Origin: CAZQVA01 sp964596685
GTDB taxonomy: Bacteria; Chlamydiota; Chlamydiia; Chlamydiales; VFKH01
Direction of reading: 5' to 3'
Length of the DNA stretch: 64,000 nt
Assembly: GCA_964596685.1 (NCBI GenBank)
Contig: CAZQVA010000002.1
Location: 55,574-119,573 of the forward strand
The notes beneath the pieces are model-generated. The model was not told the DNA's origin. It saw nothing but the letters and a program-made list of their open reading frames with translations, and did no database searches. Every line of letters starts with the position of its first letter. Within the stretch, counting starts at the first letter, position 1. The position numbers and the translations under genes are program-made. Positions 27,085 to 36,412 of the stretch are shown piece by piece.

Positions 27085-27975
27085 GTGAAATTTCTTTCAG
27101 TGGTAATGCCCAGTTATAATCAAATTCATTATCTAAATGAACGCCTACAATCAATTTTGAAAGAAATTGATGATGAAGATGAAATAGTTATTATAGATGA
27201 CTGCTCTACCGATGGCAGTTATGAGCTTTCTCAAGAGTTTGCTCAACGTGATCCACGTGTAAAGCTCATTCACAATGATATGAATAAAGGGGTGCATTTT
27301 TCTGTTACACTAGGTGCAAAGTATGCCGTCGGTGAATATTTATTTATGATAGCTGTGGATGATATTTGTTTGCCCGGGGCGATTCAAAGAGTTAAAAATT
27401 GTATCAAAGTGTTTGGAAACGTAGATATTTGTTCTTCTGAATTTGTGCAACTTGATGAAGCCCTACTAGTACCTAAGTTAACAACATCAAAATTAGTACC
27501 TGATGTTAGCGGTCCTCAGTTTTTTTCAGCGCAACAAACAAGAAAATTGCTATCAAGAGGCGTTTTTTGGGTGCCTGGGCATACCGTGACTGTAAAAAAA
27601 TCTTTATTTTTTCAATATGGGGCATTTAATCCATCGTACGGTCCATATGTTGATTGGCTTATGTTTCATACAATTGCTATGGATAGAGGAATTTTATACA
27701 TTCCTGAGCCGTTATTTGTTTGGAGATCCAGTGCTACAAATTATAGTAAAAATGCGAATAATAGCCCATTTCAGCAGGCAATTTTTAAGGATTTAACTAC
27801 TGATAGAAAAATAAAAAAATATTTCATAGAGTCTGACATAATGCGAGTAATGGTACGTCAGCAATTATTCTGGTTGGTGAGATGTCCTTCTTATTGGATT
27901 TTTTTATGGAATACACTTTACCGAGGTATTGGTCGAAAATTGTGCAAGTTGTTTGTTAAAACGGGTGTAATTTAA
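27085..27975 (+). CDS. Glycosyltransferase family 2
   Basis: A GT-A enzyme of 296 residues with LSVVMPSYNQIHYLNERL, IVIIDDCSTDGSYEL and the metal-binding AVDDICLPGA. The chain ends with a short hydrophobic segment near the C terminus (LFWLVRCPSYWIFLWNTLY) that may attach it to the membrane. GTG at 27085 is supported by GGAG seven bases upstream. It follows the nine-gene run after a gap of 101 bases and is likely to assemble the glycan that uses the activated sugar. Confidence 0.8.
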   Translation: MKFLSVVMPSYNQIHYLNERLQSILKEIDDEDEIVIIDDCSTDGSYELSQEFAQRDPRVKLIHNDMNKGVHFSVTLGAKYAVGEYLFMIAVDDICLPGAIQRVKNCIKVFGNVDICSSEFVQLDEALLVPKLTTSKLVPDVSGPQFFSAQQTRKLLSRGVFWVPGHTVTVKKSLFFQYGAFNPSYGPYVDWLMFHTIAMDRGILYIPEPLFVWRSSATNYSKNANNSPFQQAIFKDLTTDRKIKKYFIESDIMRVMVRQQLFWLVRCPSYWIFLWNTLYRGIGRKLCKLFVKTGVI

Positions 27976-28009
27976 AGTGTTAGATTAAGAGCTTTTAGTC
28001 GCAACCCCA

Positions 28010-29391
28010 TTGAGAAATAGACGAGAATGGCTCCTATATTCAAGACATGGGAGGTCAATCATGCGCAAAGGGTTATTAGAACGGCTGGAAGCTCATCCAG
28101 AACTGAAAAAGCACACAGAAGGGTTGTTAGATATTGCTGAAAATACAACAGGAGCAATAAAAAAAGTTGATGATGCCGAAATTAGGGTTGTAGATCATAT
28201 GCGGAAAATGGGAGCCGCGCTACTGCACGAACGGGCATGTCATGAAGAAAAAATGACAACAGAACTTTGAAAAAAACAGCACACTGAAACCGCTAAGCAC
28301 GGAAAAAAAAGTCCATTGGGAGACCACGCTTAGTCGACTAGAGTTGAGTGTCCAGCGGTTTTTAGATGGACAGCGATTAGTAGTGCCTTTTGCTTGTTCT
28401 GCTGATGTGTATTGTAGAGACTATTTTTTGAGTCTTAAAAGGGTAATTACAGACTTTGGAGCAGACGTCTCTTTTGGCCAGGCTGTGGATAAGCTACAGG
28501 AATATTATGGAATTACAATCTCCGCCAGTGCGACACGAAAGATTACAAAAAAGCCTGCAAAAGCACCCGATGATATTCTACAAGACGACTTAGCACATCC
28601 GCGCTTCAAGAGGCACGTTGGCTTATTGGTGAGATCGACGGAACAATGGTGCCTATCATAACGTTTGAGCCAAATGAGAGTGCTGACAGCAGAACCTGGA
28701 TAAAGACTGGATGGAAATAGGCACAACTTAGTGTTATTCGAATAAAGGCCAGCACTACAAAGGCATTTCAAGCTACTTTAGAAATAGTAGAACGTGCAGG
28801 AGATCTGCTGGGACGCTGTGCAAAACAATTAGGTTGGACAGACAAAACTAAAATTCATTGTCTTAGCGATGGGGCTCATTGGATTTATGAACAGGAGGAC
28901 AGAGTCTTTGGTACTCAAAGTAATTACCTCATCGACTTTTTTCATCTCATCGAATATTTAGCAGCTGCATTAATTACTTGTTGTAAAAATGCTTCGACAA
29001 ATTGGTTAAGAGAGAAACAGCAAGAAATGCGGAAAATAAAATTGGTGAGGTTTTACAAGAGCTTAAGACTCTATCGAGCCTGAAGAATTCAAAGACGAAA
29101 ATGCGCCAGTCAGAAAGTACTTTCGATACATGGAAAACAGACTTAGTCAATTTAACTACAAGGAAGCATTAGCTGAAGAATTGCCGATAGGATCGGGGGA
29201 GATAGAGAGTGGCAATAGAAGCGTTGTACAAAACGACTGAAGATATCAGGGACATGGTCGCGCGTAGGTACAGCAGAACATATATTGGCCTTGCTTTCCA
29301 TGAGAATCAATGGGGATTGGAGAAGGTGCTGGAAGAGTGGAAGCTCGAGTTTTGCTCATGCCGCCTAACACCTCGAATTACATTCGCGTGA
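28010..29391 (+). pseudogene. ISKra4-like transposase remnant, copy 1
   Basis: Broken pieces in changing frames can be joined into one transposase: an N-terminal part (ERLEAHPELKKHTEGLLDIAE), the middle (SRLELSVQRFLDGQRLVVPFACSADV), DGTMVPIITFEPNE, then TKIHCLSDGAHWIYEQEDRVFG, IDFFHLIEYLAAA, and the C-terminal signature LPIGSGEIESGNRSVVQKRL. There are several stops and at least four frame changes. The short plus ORF at 29209 is a frame-shifted fragment, not a gene. No terminal repeats were located with certainty. Confidence 0.78.
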
Positions 29392-29480
29392 AACACAACA
29401 TTTGACAAAATCGTAAAAATACCTCTTCATTAGTATGAAAAATGAAGTAAAACTTTTTGAATTTACAACATCGAATCAAT

Positions 29481-30371
29481 ATGTTATTAGACACAGAGAA
29501 AATTCCAAAAACGTTGGTAATATCAGGAAGAGGGTATATCGGACGTGCATTCGCAAATTATTACAAAAGTTATGATCCAAAGACTTTAGTTACCCATCAT
29601 TTACCAATGGAAGGTTATTTTCCGTTAGATGTAAGGAATCCCAATAAAAAATTCCCCAATATTTCTTTAAAAGATTATCAATACGCACTCATTGCAACTG
29701 GATGTGCTCAAATAAACATCTGTGAAAAAAATCCTGCCGCAACAGCAGCTTGTAACGTTTACGGTATCATTAATCTCGTTAAAGAACTTCTTGATCAGGA
29801 TATTATATCAATCGTTTTCTCTAGTGACTATGTCTTTGATGGGTATGATGGAGCATATGACGAAAACGCCTTAGTTTCCCCCTTAAATGAATATGGAAGG
29901 CAAAAAGCTGAATTAGAATCAGAACTCATGCGACAATATCCTGATGATATCCTGATTTTGCGTCTTGGAAAAGTATTCGGGACATTACCTGGTGATCGCA
30001 CGTTACTCGATGAAATGGCAACTGCCCTTTTGTGTGGAAACAGTATAAGAGCCGCTTTTGATCAGATTTTTTGTCCTATTCATATTGACGATGTAATTCA
30101 AGCCGTCATAGCTCTTCAAAAACTCAATAAAAGAGGTTTATATAATCTTTGTGGAGAAGAGTCGATTAGTAGGTATGATTTAGCAATCCGGCTCTGCATT
30201 TTACTAGTAAAAGACCCTAAGTTAGTTGAACGAATTAGCTTAAATGATCTTAACGAAGATTTTATTAGGCCAAAAAACACTACAATGAAATCTATTAAAA
30301 TCCGCCAGGATGCTAATTTAAAATTTAAAAAACTAGAAAGCTCACTAAAATCAATTCTTTTCAATTACTAG
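29481..30371 (+). CDS. RmlD-like NDP-sugar reductase (SDR)
   Basis: The protein has SGRGYIGRAFANYY at its Rossmann start, VFSSDYVFDGYDGAYDE (Ser and surrounding residues) and the pair Tyr-x3-Lys in NEYGRQKAELE, followed by FCPIHIDDVIQAV. This is the layout of dTDP-4-dehydrorhamnose reductase. No rmlA, rmlB or rmlC is adjacent, and IS remnants lie on both sides, so its partner enzymes may be elsewhere or may be one of the SDRs upstream. ATG at 29481 is preferred over the TTG at 29457. About 296 residues, near the family length. Confidence 0.75.
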   Translation: MLLDTEKIPKTLVISGRGYIGRAFANYYKSYDPKTLVTHHLPMEGYFPLDVRNPNKKFPNISLKDYQYALIATGCAQINICEKNPAATAACNVYGIINLVKELLDQDIISIVFSSDYVFDGYDGAYDENALVSPLNEYGRQKAELESELMRQYPDDILILRLGKVFGTLPGDRTLLDEMATALLCGNSIRAAFDQIFCPIHIDDVIQAVIALQKLNKRGLYNLCGEESISRYDLAIRLCILLVKDPKLVERISLNDLNEDFIRPKNTTMKSIKIRQDANLKFKKLESSLKSILFNY

Positions 30372-30411
30372 AGGTCATGTTGGTAACTTCTCAATAAGTC
30401 ATGGTAATGGT

Positions 30412-30650
30412 GGGTCTTGTTGCATAAATGCCACTAGCCGTCTCTAAAGTAGGTAACCCCTCTAGTCCCGATGGCATCCCAACTTCGTTAGTTTGTTCAA
30501 AGTTGCGCATCTAACCCAGCTTTCGGCTGCTTGATTCTTGAATATACGGCTTCTGAGATGGGCTTCCATTAATTTTTTTAGACGAAACATGGTGGTTTCC
30601 ACTAGGGAACGCTTATGATATCCAACCTTCTCTTTCCATCGTTTCCGTCC
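30412..30650 (-). mobile_element. IS903-like IS5-group remnant, copy A (terminal piece)
   Basis: The piece begins with GGGTCTTGTTGCATAAAT, which resembles an IS5/IS903 terminal repeat. On the minus strand it encodes a fragment similar to the C terminus of the transposase in copy B, including HxRSLVETTMFRLKKLM. Sequence from 30412 closely parallels 31892 onward, but the interior is deleted. It does not contain a complete gene. Confidence 0.65.
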
Positions 30651-30707
30651 TTATGGCACATAAAACAGGAAATTTTTAAATTGCGCTAACACTCTAGGAA
30701 CTTCTAC

Positions 30708-30736
30708 TTGACGAAAGCATCGATAGAAGATACACT
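30708..30736 (+). promoter_or_regulatory. Putative sigma70-type promoter upstream of the 30772 gene
   Basis: TTGACG (30708-30713) and TACACT (30731-30736) with 17 bases between. The predicted start is about 30 bases before the ATG at 30772. It lies next to the IS remnant end. Confidence 0.35.
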
Positions 30737-30771
30737 CGCTAAGTCTGATCAATTATCGTATCTGAAAGCAA

Positions 30772-31887
30772 ATGAAACACTGTCCTGTTCTTAAAGAAGT
30801 TCATATTATTAATGTAGTCTGGGGGGAGGAATATACACAGACCTTTATTCAAGCTTCTTTACCGAGTCAGCTAACGTCTAAAAACCTTCCCTTTTTAACC
30901 ACTTGCAATATACAAATCCGGTATCGGATATTTACCACAGAGAAAGATCAATACACCATTGAGCAGTCTAATGTTCTTCAAGAGATTCAACGTTGTTTCC
31001 AGGTTGACTTCATAAACATACAGTCTTTTCTTGATAGAAATAAATATAGGGTCATCACTGATGTTCATGCTCTAGCAATACATGATGCCAATAAAATTGA
31101 TGCAGGCATAGTATTTTTATCTCCAGATTGTATTCTAGTCGAGGGCTTTTTTGAAGAATTAGCGCAGTCAATTTTTAACAACAAACGAGTTGTGTTAATT
31201 GGGGCGCCAAGAGTGGATAAAAATGCTTTTCTTGATGATCTTCAAAAGCAACAACTGCCTTTAGATCAGATGTATCTTGCTACTAACCTTCTTCCGATTG
31301 CGCTAAAAAACCTACATCGCATTAGCAAAGAAATCATATGGAATGGAAAAACATTCCTAGATTGGCCATCTCATATTTATTGGAAATTATCTGATACAAG
31401 TTTGCTTATTCATGCTTTTCATCTACACCCTATTTTTATTTGGCCTGAAAATAAACATGTCTCATTACAATCAACCATTGATGGTGGATACATACATGAA
31501 GCCGTTCCCGACGAGACAAGTTGGCAAATAATAACCCAACCACATCAATTGATCGTTTTTGAAATGAGTTCTTCTACTATAGGTCAAGAAAGACAAATCA
31601 TTCCTTGTTCCACTTATACAATTAGTTATTGGGCTATAACAGAAACGTTGAAATATCAACAACGGTTCATTTTGCACAAGATTATATTATCCGATTCGAA
31701 AAACTTATCACCTGAATCTGCCCAATATATAGAACAATCCAATCAAGTAGTAGATGAAATTTTTCATCAACTTACATCTCCTAATTTAATGACTCGGATT
31801 ATATGGATATTCTTGCTCTTGCGCGATCCAGGAAAAACTATTAAACAAAAACTTCGGCATTTTTATAGATATACTGTTCGTAGGTGA
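30772..31887 (+). CDS. Unrecognised protein, possible GT-A-like glycosyltransferase
   Basis: A 371-residue protein without a family signature that I can name with confidence. DAGIVFLSPDCILVEGFFEEL resembles the metal-site region of GT-A-like enzymes, and SLQSTIDGGYIHEAV lies later in the chain. No signal peptide or membrane segment is visible except a weakly hydrophobic stretch near IIWIFLLLRD at the C terminus. It sits between two related IS-remnant copies in the same orientation, so the gene may have been gained or kept as a unit. A glycan-related role is inferred from context only. A promoter-like motif precedes it. Confidence 0.45.
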   Translation: MKHCPVLKEVHIINVVWGEEYTQTFIQASLPSQLTSKNLPFLTTCNIQIRYRIFTTEKDQYTIEQSNVLQEIQRCFQVDFINIQSFLDRNKYRVITDVHALAIHDANKIDAGIVFLSPDCILVEGFFEELAQSIFNNKRVVLIGAPRVDKNAFLDDLQKQQLPLDQMYLATNLLPIALKNLHRISKEIIWNGKTFLDWPSHIYWKLSDTSLLIHAFHLHPIFIWPENKHVSLQSTIDGGYIHEAVPDETSWQIITQPHQLIVFEMSSSTIGQERQIIPCSTYTISYWAITETLKYQQRFILHKIILSDSKNLSPESAQYIEQSNQVVDEIFHQLTSPNLMTRIIWIFLLLRDPGKTIKQKLRHFYRYTVRR

Positions 31888-31891
31888 ACAT

Positions 31892-32325
31892 GGTCTTGTT
31901 GCATAAATGCCGCTAACCGTCTCTAAAGTGGGCAACCCCTCTAGTCCCACTGGCATTAGGCCTCTTGCTAGCTTCCTGATGGCACCCCCAACCTCGTTAA
32001 TTTATTCAAAATTGCACATCTAACCCAGCTTTCGGCCGCCTGATTCTTGAATGTACGGCTTCTGAGATGGGCGCCCATTAATTTTTTTAGACGAAACATG
32101 GTGGTTTCCACTAGAGAACGCCTGTGATATCCAACCTTCTCTTTCTATCGTTTCAGCCCTTCTCCTCCACCATACTCTTTTATAGCATTGATCGCATCGT
32201 TTCGATCCTCCACGCCATCTTGCCCGTTATTCTTGATCGCCGCATTTTTCGATGGTGGAACAATGGCTTTAGCCTCCCTCTTAACGCCAGTTCGATTTTA
32301 AATTTCACTTTAGTGTATATGTGAG
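31892..32325 (-). mobile_element. IS903-like IS5-group transposase remnant, copy B
   Basis: It begins with GGTCTTGTTGCATAAAT (terminal-repeat-like) and on the minus strand encodes a degenerate DDE transposase C terminus: KREAKAIVPPSKNAAI, RNDAINAIKEYG, then YHRRSLVETTMFRLKKLMGAHLRSRTFKNQAAE with stops before the end. It is the longer relative of copy A and carries several interruptions. It abuts an ISKra4-like remnant on the right. Confidence 0.7.
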
Positions 32326-32329
32326 TCTT

Positions 32330-33040
32330 GTTTTTTGGCCGCGTCGTTAAAGCACATAGAGCCTTAGCAAAAGTGTTTTTAGCTGTACTTGGATCAACAG
32401 AGCGTGCCGGAGAGCTTTTAAGATGGTGTATAAAGAGGCTTGGCTGAAACGTAAACACCAAGATTCACTGTCTGGGGGATAGTGCCCGTTGGATTTATGA
32501 ACAGGTTGATAGAGTGTTTGGAATGCAGGGGTCCTACCTGATCGATTTTTTTCACCTCAGTGAATCTTGGCTAGAGCTGCGCATAGTTGTTGTAAGGAGT
32601 CTCCAAAGGAATGGTTAACAACACAGCAAGAGCGAATGAAAAAACACCACTTTGATGTGGTTTTGGAAGAGCTACTAAAGTATACAGGGCCTGAGGCGGT
32701 AAAAGATCGGGATGCCCCTGTAAGACGATGTCAACGCTATACGGAAAATCGACATGGTCAGTTTGACTATCACGGTGCACTACTTGCAGAGCTGCCGATT
32801 GGGTCTGGAGAAATAGAAAGCAGGAACAGGAGCGTTGTACAAAAAAGACTTACAATGCCCGGGGCCTGGTGGAAAACAGAGACAGCTGAGCACATGCTGG
32901 CATTACGATGTGTTAGAATTAATAGAGACTGGAAAAAATATTGGAAGTGCATAACCTCAAGTTTTCTGATGCCGCCTTACACTTTTAATTACACCCTAGT
33001 GGTGCAGAAAATGCATCTGTATTACGCCGCTCTACCATGA
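32330..33040 (+). pseudogene. ISKra4-like transposase remnant, copy 2 (C-terminal part)
   Basis: From the left the pieces read ERAGELLRWCIKRLG, TKIHCLGDSARWIYEQVDRVFG, LIDFFHLSE, then after a frame change the open frame 32567-33040 includes DRDAPVRRCQRYTENRHGQF, LPIGSGEIESRNRSVVQKRL and AWWKTETAEHMLALRC. The N-terminal half is missing, replaced by the copy B remnant. It is similar to copy 1 at 28010-29391. Confidence 0.72.
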
Positions 33041-33320
33041 ACATGCTACGAAAAGATAAAGAGAGCCTGCCAGTCTCAAAGACGTCGCTTAAAAGCATGT
33101 TTAAAAAAGGATTGCCTACTAAAGATTATTGGTCCGTGTAAAGGAAATTCTTTATGCGTTTGACCTGGCTGGCTAAATTTGAAATTGGTTGCATTATATT
33201 TAGAGATTTGGGTAGGCTCGTGCCTTGCATGGACCACAAGTACAAAATAAGGTAGTTATTAGCTAGCAGTTAGTAGACTGTCGATTCAAGTAGGTCCAGA
33301 GGTTCAGGGTTAAAGAGGCA

Positions 33321-33998
33321 ATGATGACGAGCAAAACTGAAAAAGAAGTTTGGCAAGAGACGGCAGGAATGTTTGGAGACTATAAATACGATTTTGGAGA
33401 GCATTGGTCGTATAACTTTAGAAACGACCCTAAGCGCCTTGCCTTTGTTTTATCGCGTTACAAATTTGCCGCAAAAATGATTGGAAAGGCAAATAGTGTT
33501 TTGGAAATGGGATGTAGCGATGGTATTGGTGCGTCAATTCTTGCTGAAAATGCTCAAAAATATTTAGGGATTGATCTTGATGCTCCAGCTATTGAAGCTG
33601 CAAGATACAATTTTGGTAAAACCAAACATGAATTCCATACCGATGATTTTATGGGAAAAGTGTATGGCCAGTTTGATGGTGTTGTTAGCCTAGATGTGGT
33701 TGAACATATTCTGGCCATCCATGAAAATGAGTATTTTGATACTTTGCATAAAAATCTAACAGCGCATGGGGTCTGCGTTGTAGGTACGCCAAACATTACG
33801 TCTGATTGTTATGCATCTCTTGGAAGTAAGATGGGGCATGTCAACCTCTTTAGTCAGGAACGCTTGCAGGAAACATTAGGGAAGTATTTTGCCCATGTTT
33901 TTCCTTTTGGTATGAATGATGAAGTTGTCCATACAGGATTTGCACCTATGTCTCATTATTTAATTTGTGTATGCTGTGGGCCGATTGCTAAAAAATAG
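33321..33998 (+). CDS. Class I SAM-dependent methyltransferase, paralogue A
   Basis: A 225-residue methyltransferase with motif I VLEMGCSDGIGASIL, strand 2 YLGIDLDAPAIEAA, and the motif IV region FDGVVSLDVVEHI. It is clearly a paralogue of the gene at 34835 (YKFAAKMIGK, NEY/EHI and GHVN elements are shared). The N-terminal extension contains WSYNFRNDPKRL. A double ATG (33321 and 33324) with GAGG upstream leaves the exact start ambiguous by one codon. It is 18 bases before the PhyH gene. The substrate is unknown; a carbohydrate-related one is inferred. Confidence 0.78.
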   Translation: MMTSKTEKEVWQETAGMFGDYKYDFGEHWSYNFRNDPKRLAFVLSRYKFAAKMIGKANSVLEMGCSDGIGASILAENAQKYLGIDLDAPAIEAARYNFGKTKHEFHTDDFMGKVYGQFDGVVSLDVVEHILAIHENEYFDTLHKNLTAHGVCVVGTPNITSDCYASLGSKMGHVNLFSQERLQETLGKYFAHVFPFGMNDEVVHTGFAPMSHYLICVCCGPIAKK

Positions 33999-34016
33999 TA
34001 ACAGGAGAAAATCTCG

Positions 34017-34835
34017 ATGCATACAATGCTCGAACACTTTGAAAAACATGGTTGGGTTGTTTTAGATTTATTGAACCATGATCCCGTGTTTACGGCAAGG
34101 CATGAGCTTCAGAAACAGCTTGGCGTATTGACTTCGCAAGATGTTTCTTTAGAAGATTATCATTCGCTGGGGTATAAAGATCCGGAGCACACTGAATTAC
34201 AAATACAAATGACAAATTTTTTTCGAAAGCAGCGTCTGGGACAAAAGGTGATTGAAGCTCAAGTTCCGTTTTTTAAAGAATTAGTTGGTTCTGATTTGCT
34301 TGTTCAGGGAAAACCCTACTTAAGAATGACCCGTCCAAATTGCCCCCAAGATAATATAGGATATCATCGAGATACTTTTTACGGAGGATCCCCTTATGAA
34401 ATCTCAGTTTTAATTCCATTTGTTGACTTACCAGCTGAAAGTAGTCTTGGCATGTTATCTGGATCACATGTTCTCTCTGATAGTGAGTTCCCAACCAAAC
34501 AAGTGATCTCAGATCCTCTAGTGACTAAAGGTTCTGACAAACATAAGCTGGGTTTTTTGTATGCTCCAAAGCCAATGGATTCTGCTATTGAAAAAGACAT
34601 GCAGTATATTCCATTGAAATTAGGTCAGGCTCTTGTATTTAATTTAGCCATAGTTCACGGCAGTGTAGTAAATAAAGGCTCAGTAACTAGGTGGAGTACT
34701 GATATTCGCGTTATGAATGCATTAGCGCCAGTTGATTTAAGTAGTCGGCCCGACTATTATGAATCAGAAACTTTTCACTCTTCTCCGTTAACGCGCACTG
34801 CGCATCAGTATTTTGTTGCAAATGAGATTAAATAA
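34017..34835 (+). CDS. Phytanoyl-CoA dioxygenase (PhyH)-like Fe(II)/2-oxoglutarate oxygenase
   Basis: The 272-residue protein has the 2-His-1-carboxylate iron triad: His117-x-Asp119 (GYHRDTFYG) and His214 (AIVHGSVVNKG), with Arg225 or Arg231 able to bind 2-oxoglutarate. The spacing fits PhyH-superfamily oxygenases that hydroxylate small molecules, including sugar-like or antibiotic precursors in bacteria. An AGGAG ribosome site precedes the ATG. It lies between two paralogous methyltransferases, with a one-base overlap (TAATG) to the next. Oxygen-dependent modification of a glycan unit is plausible but not proven. Confidence 0.82.
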   Translation: MHTMLEHFEKHGWVVLDLLNHDPVFTARHELQKQLGVLTSQDVSLEDYHSLGYKDPEHTELQIQMTNFFRKQRLGQKVIEAQVPFFKELVGSDLLVQGKPYLRMTRPNCPQDNIGYHRDTFYGGSPYEISVLIPFVDLPAESSLGMLSGSHVLSDSEFPTKQVISDPLVTKGSDKHKLGFLYAPKPMDSAIEKDMQYIPLKLGQALVFNLAIVHGSVVNKGSVTRWSTDIRVMNALAPVDLSSRPDYYESETFHSSPLTRTAHQYFVANEIK

Positions 34836-35509
34836 TGACGACTCTTAAAGAAACGAAATCAAATTGGGAATGTGTCGCAGAGATGATGCGTGCCGAGCCC
34901 ATTAGTCTAGGAAAATATGCGGCATATTGGTGTCATAAAACACCTCGTCGGCTTTTACATTCGATGTCGTATTATAAATTTGCAGCCAAGATGATTGGAA
35001 AAAATAAGCGCGTCTTGGATATCGGATGTAATGAAGGGTTAGGTACATGGCTTTTGGCTAAAGAATGTGGTTATGCACAAGGGGTTGATTTTGATGAATC
35101 AGCTCTTGTAGCTGCAAAAAAAAATTTCACAGACCAAATTGTTAATTTTGAATATCTGGATGTTCTTCACACTCCTCTCCATGCAGAATGGGATGCTATT
35201 GTAAATTTTGACGTTATTGAACATATCCTTCCTGAGCATACTGAAAAATTTATGCACACAATTAGGCAGGGTCTAAAAAAAAATGGAATAGCGATCATTG
35301 GATCGCCTAGTCTTATTAGTCAACAATTTGCTTCAGATATATCCAAAAGAGGGCATGTGAATATACTTTCCTCAGAGCAATGGGAAAAACTTATGCGCAA
35401 ACACTTTAATAATGTTTTTATCTTTGCAGCAAATGACGAAGTCATTCACACGGGATATATGCCACTAGCGCACTATCAAATAGCTTTATGTTGTAACAAG
35501 AAAAATTAA
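34835..35509 (+). CDS. Class I SAM-dependent methyltransferase, paralogue B
   Basis: The 224-residue protein has motif I VLDIGCNEGLGTWLLA, GVDFDESALVAAKKN, and WDAIVNFDVIEHILPEH. It resembles paralogue A throughout, including SYYKFAAKMIGK and RGHVNIL. Translation is coupled to PhyH (one-base overlap). Two methyltransferases flanking one oxygenase suggest a three-enzyme modification of one acceptor, or a tandem duplication with the oxygenase gene between. Confidence 0.8.
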   Translation: MTTLKETKSNWECVAEMMRAEPISLGKYAAYWCHKTPRRLLHSMSYYKFAAKMIGKNKRVLDIGCNEGLGTWLLAKECGYAQGVDFDESALVAAKKNFTDQIVNFEYLDVLHTPLHAEWDAIVNFDVIEHILPEHTEKFMHTIRQGLKKNGIAIIGSPSLISQQFASDISKRGHVNILSSEQWEKLMRKHFNNVFIFAANDEVIHTGYMPLAHYQIALCCNKKN

Positions 35510-35518
35510 GCGATCACA

Positions 35519-36412
35519 GTGAAAATCTCTTGCATTATGCCTAATTTCAACGATGCCGAGTCAATGCCTCGGTCAGTGAATGCATTATTGCAACAAGAAG
35601 TTGCTGATATGGAGCTCATTATTATTGATGATGGATCCACTGACAATAGCTGGCAAGTGATTCGTGAATTGCAAACTTTAGATTCAAGAATATTTGCTGT
35701 CAAAAATGAAATGAATATTGGAACAATTAATACCGCTCTAAGGGGGTTAGAGATCGCTCATGGTGAGTTGATTTATTTTGCATCTGCAAATGATTGTCTG
35801 CAGCGTGGTTTTTTTCATGAAGCGTTGCAAGAGTTAGATAAACACCCAAGTGCAGGATTTTTTTGTGGAAATGCGCAGTTTTATGACATAGCAAGTAAAC
35901 AAGAATCTTTTCCAAAGATGGCCTGGGGGGAAGTCGCTCGTTATATTAGTCCAGATGATTTACGCGATTTCCCAAGAAAAAACATAAACTGCTTTTTTGG
36001 TCAATCGGTGCTCCTGTGTAAAAAACATTTACCACCCAAACAGTTTTTATTTGAGAAACTTGGGGGGAATTTTGATCTATTTATCTTTTCTGCAATGGCT
36101 TTTCGTCATGGATTTTGTTACTCTCCACGCATATGTTCCCTGATTACAATCAGCAGCAATGCCGTTTCAGCTCGGGAGAAAACCGTTAAAGAAAAAAGCC
36201 AGAAAATTGTAGTGTTTCTTGAGAATTTGGACTTGCCATATTATGACGATGTAAGACCTAAGGTAATTCAATCAGGGATTCTATCTTTTCTCGGTTTTGC
36301 ATTACCATATTTGATTATCAAGAATTTTTATTGGCGATATTGTTCTTGGAGGCTTATCCGAGATTACATCAAGTTATTAAAAAGAAAACTCCAGGAAAGA
36401 AAAAGATCATAG
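35519..36412 (+). CDS. Glycosyltransferase family 2 with atypical DxD region
   Basis: Starts at GTG 35519 with KISCIMPNFNDAESMPRSVNALL, then LIIIDDGSTDNSWQV, the usual nucleotide-binding part. In the metal-site position the protein reads IYFASANDCLQRG, so the DxD core is Asn-Asp-Cys rather than DDD/DxD. The ending has a hydrophobic segment (LSFLGFALPYLIIKNFYW) and a basic tail. The final codons overlap the downstream GT-B gene start (TAGTG). It probably adds a sugar to the island's glycan; the altered metal site lowers confidence in normal catalysis. Confidence 0.75.
   Translation: MKISCIMPNFNDAESMPRSVNALLQQEVADMELIIIDDGSTDNSWQVIRELQTLDSRIFAVKNEMNIGTINTALRGLEIAHGELIYFASANDCLQRGFFHEALQELDKHPSAGFFCGNAQFYDIASKQESFPKMAWGEVARYISPDDLRDFPRKNINCFFGQSVLLCKKHLPPKQFLFEKLGGNFDLFIFSAMAFRHGFCYSPRICSLITISSNAVSAREKTVKEKSQKIVVFLENLDLPYYDDVRPKVIQSGILSFLGFALPYLIIKNFYWRYCSWRLIRDYIKLLKRKLQERKRS

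Noticed and set aside
29209..29391. Short plus-strand ORF after the ISKra4 copy
   Set aside because: It is an out-of-frame reading of the transposase C terminus (VQKRL region).
32180..32461. Minus-strand 93-residue ORF
   Set aside because: It mixes frames of the IS903-like remnant and the ISKra4 piece; no start signal and no domain.
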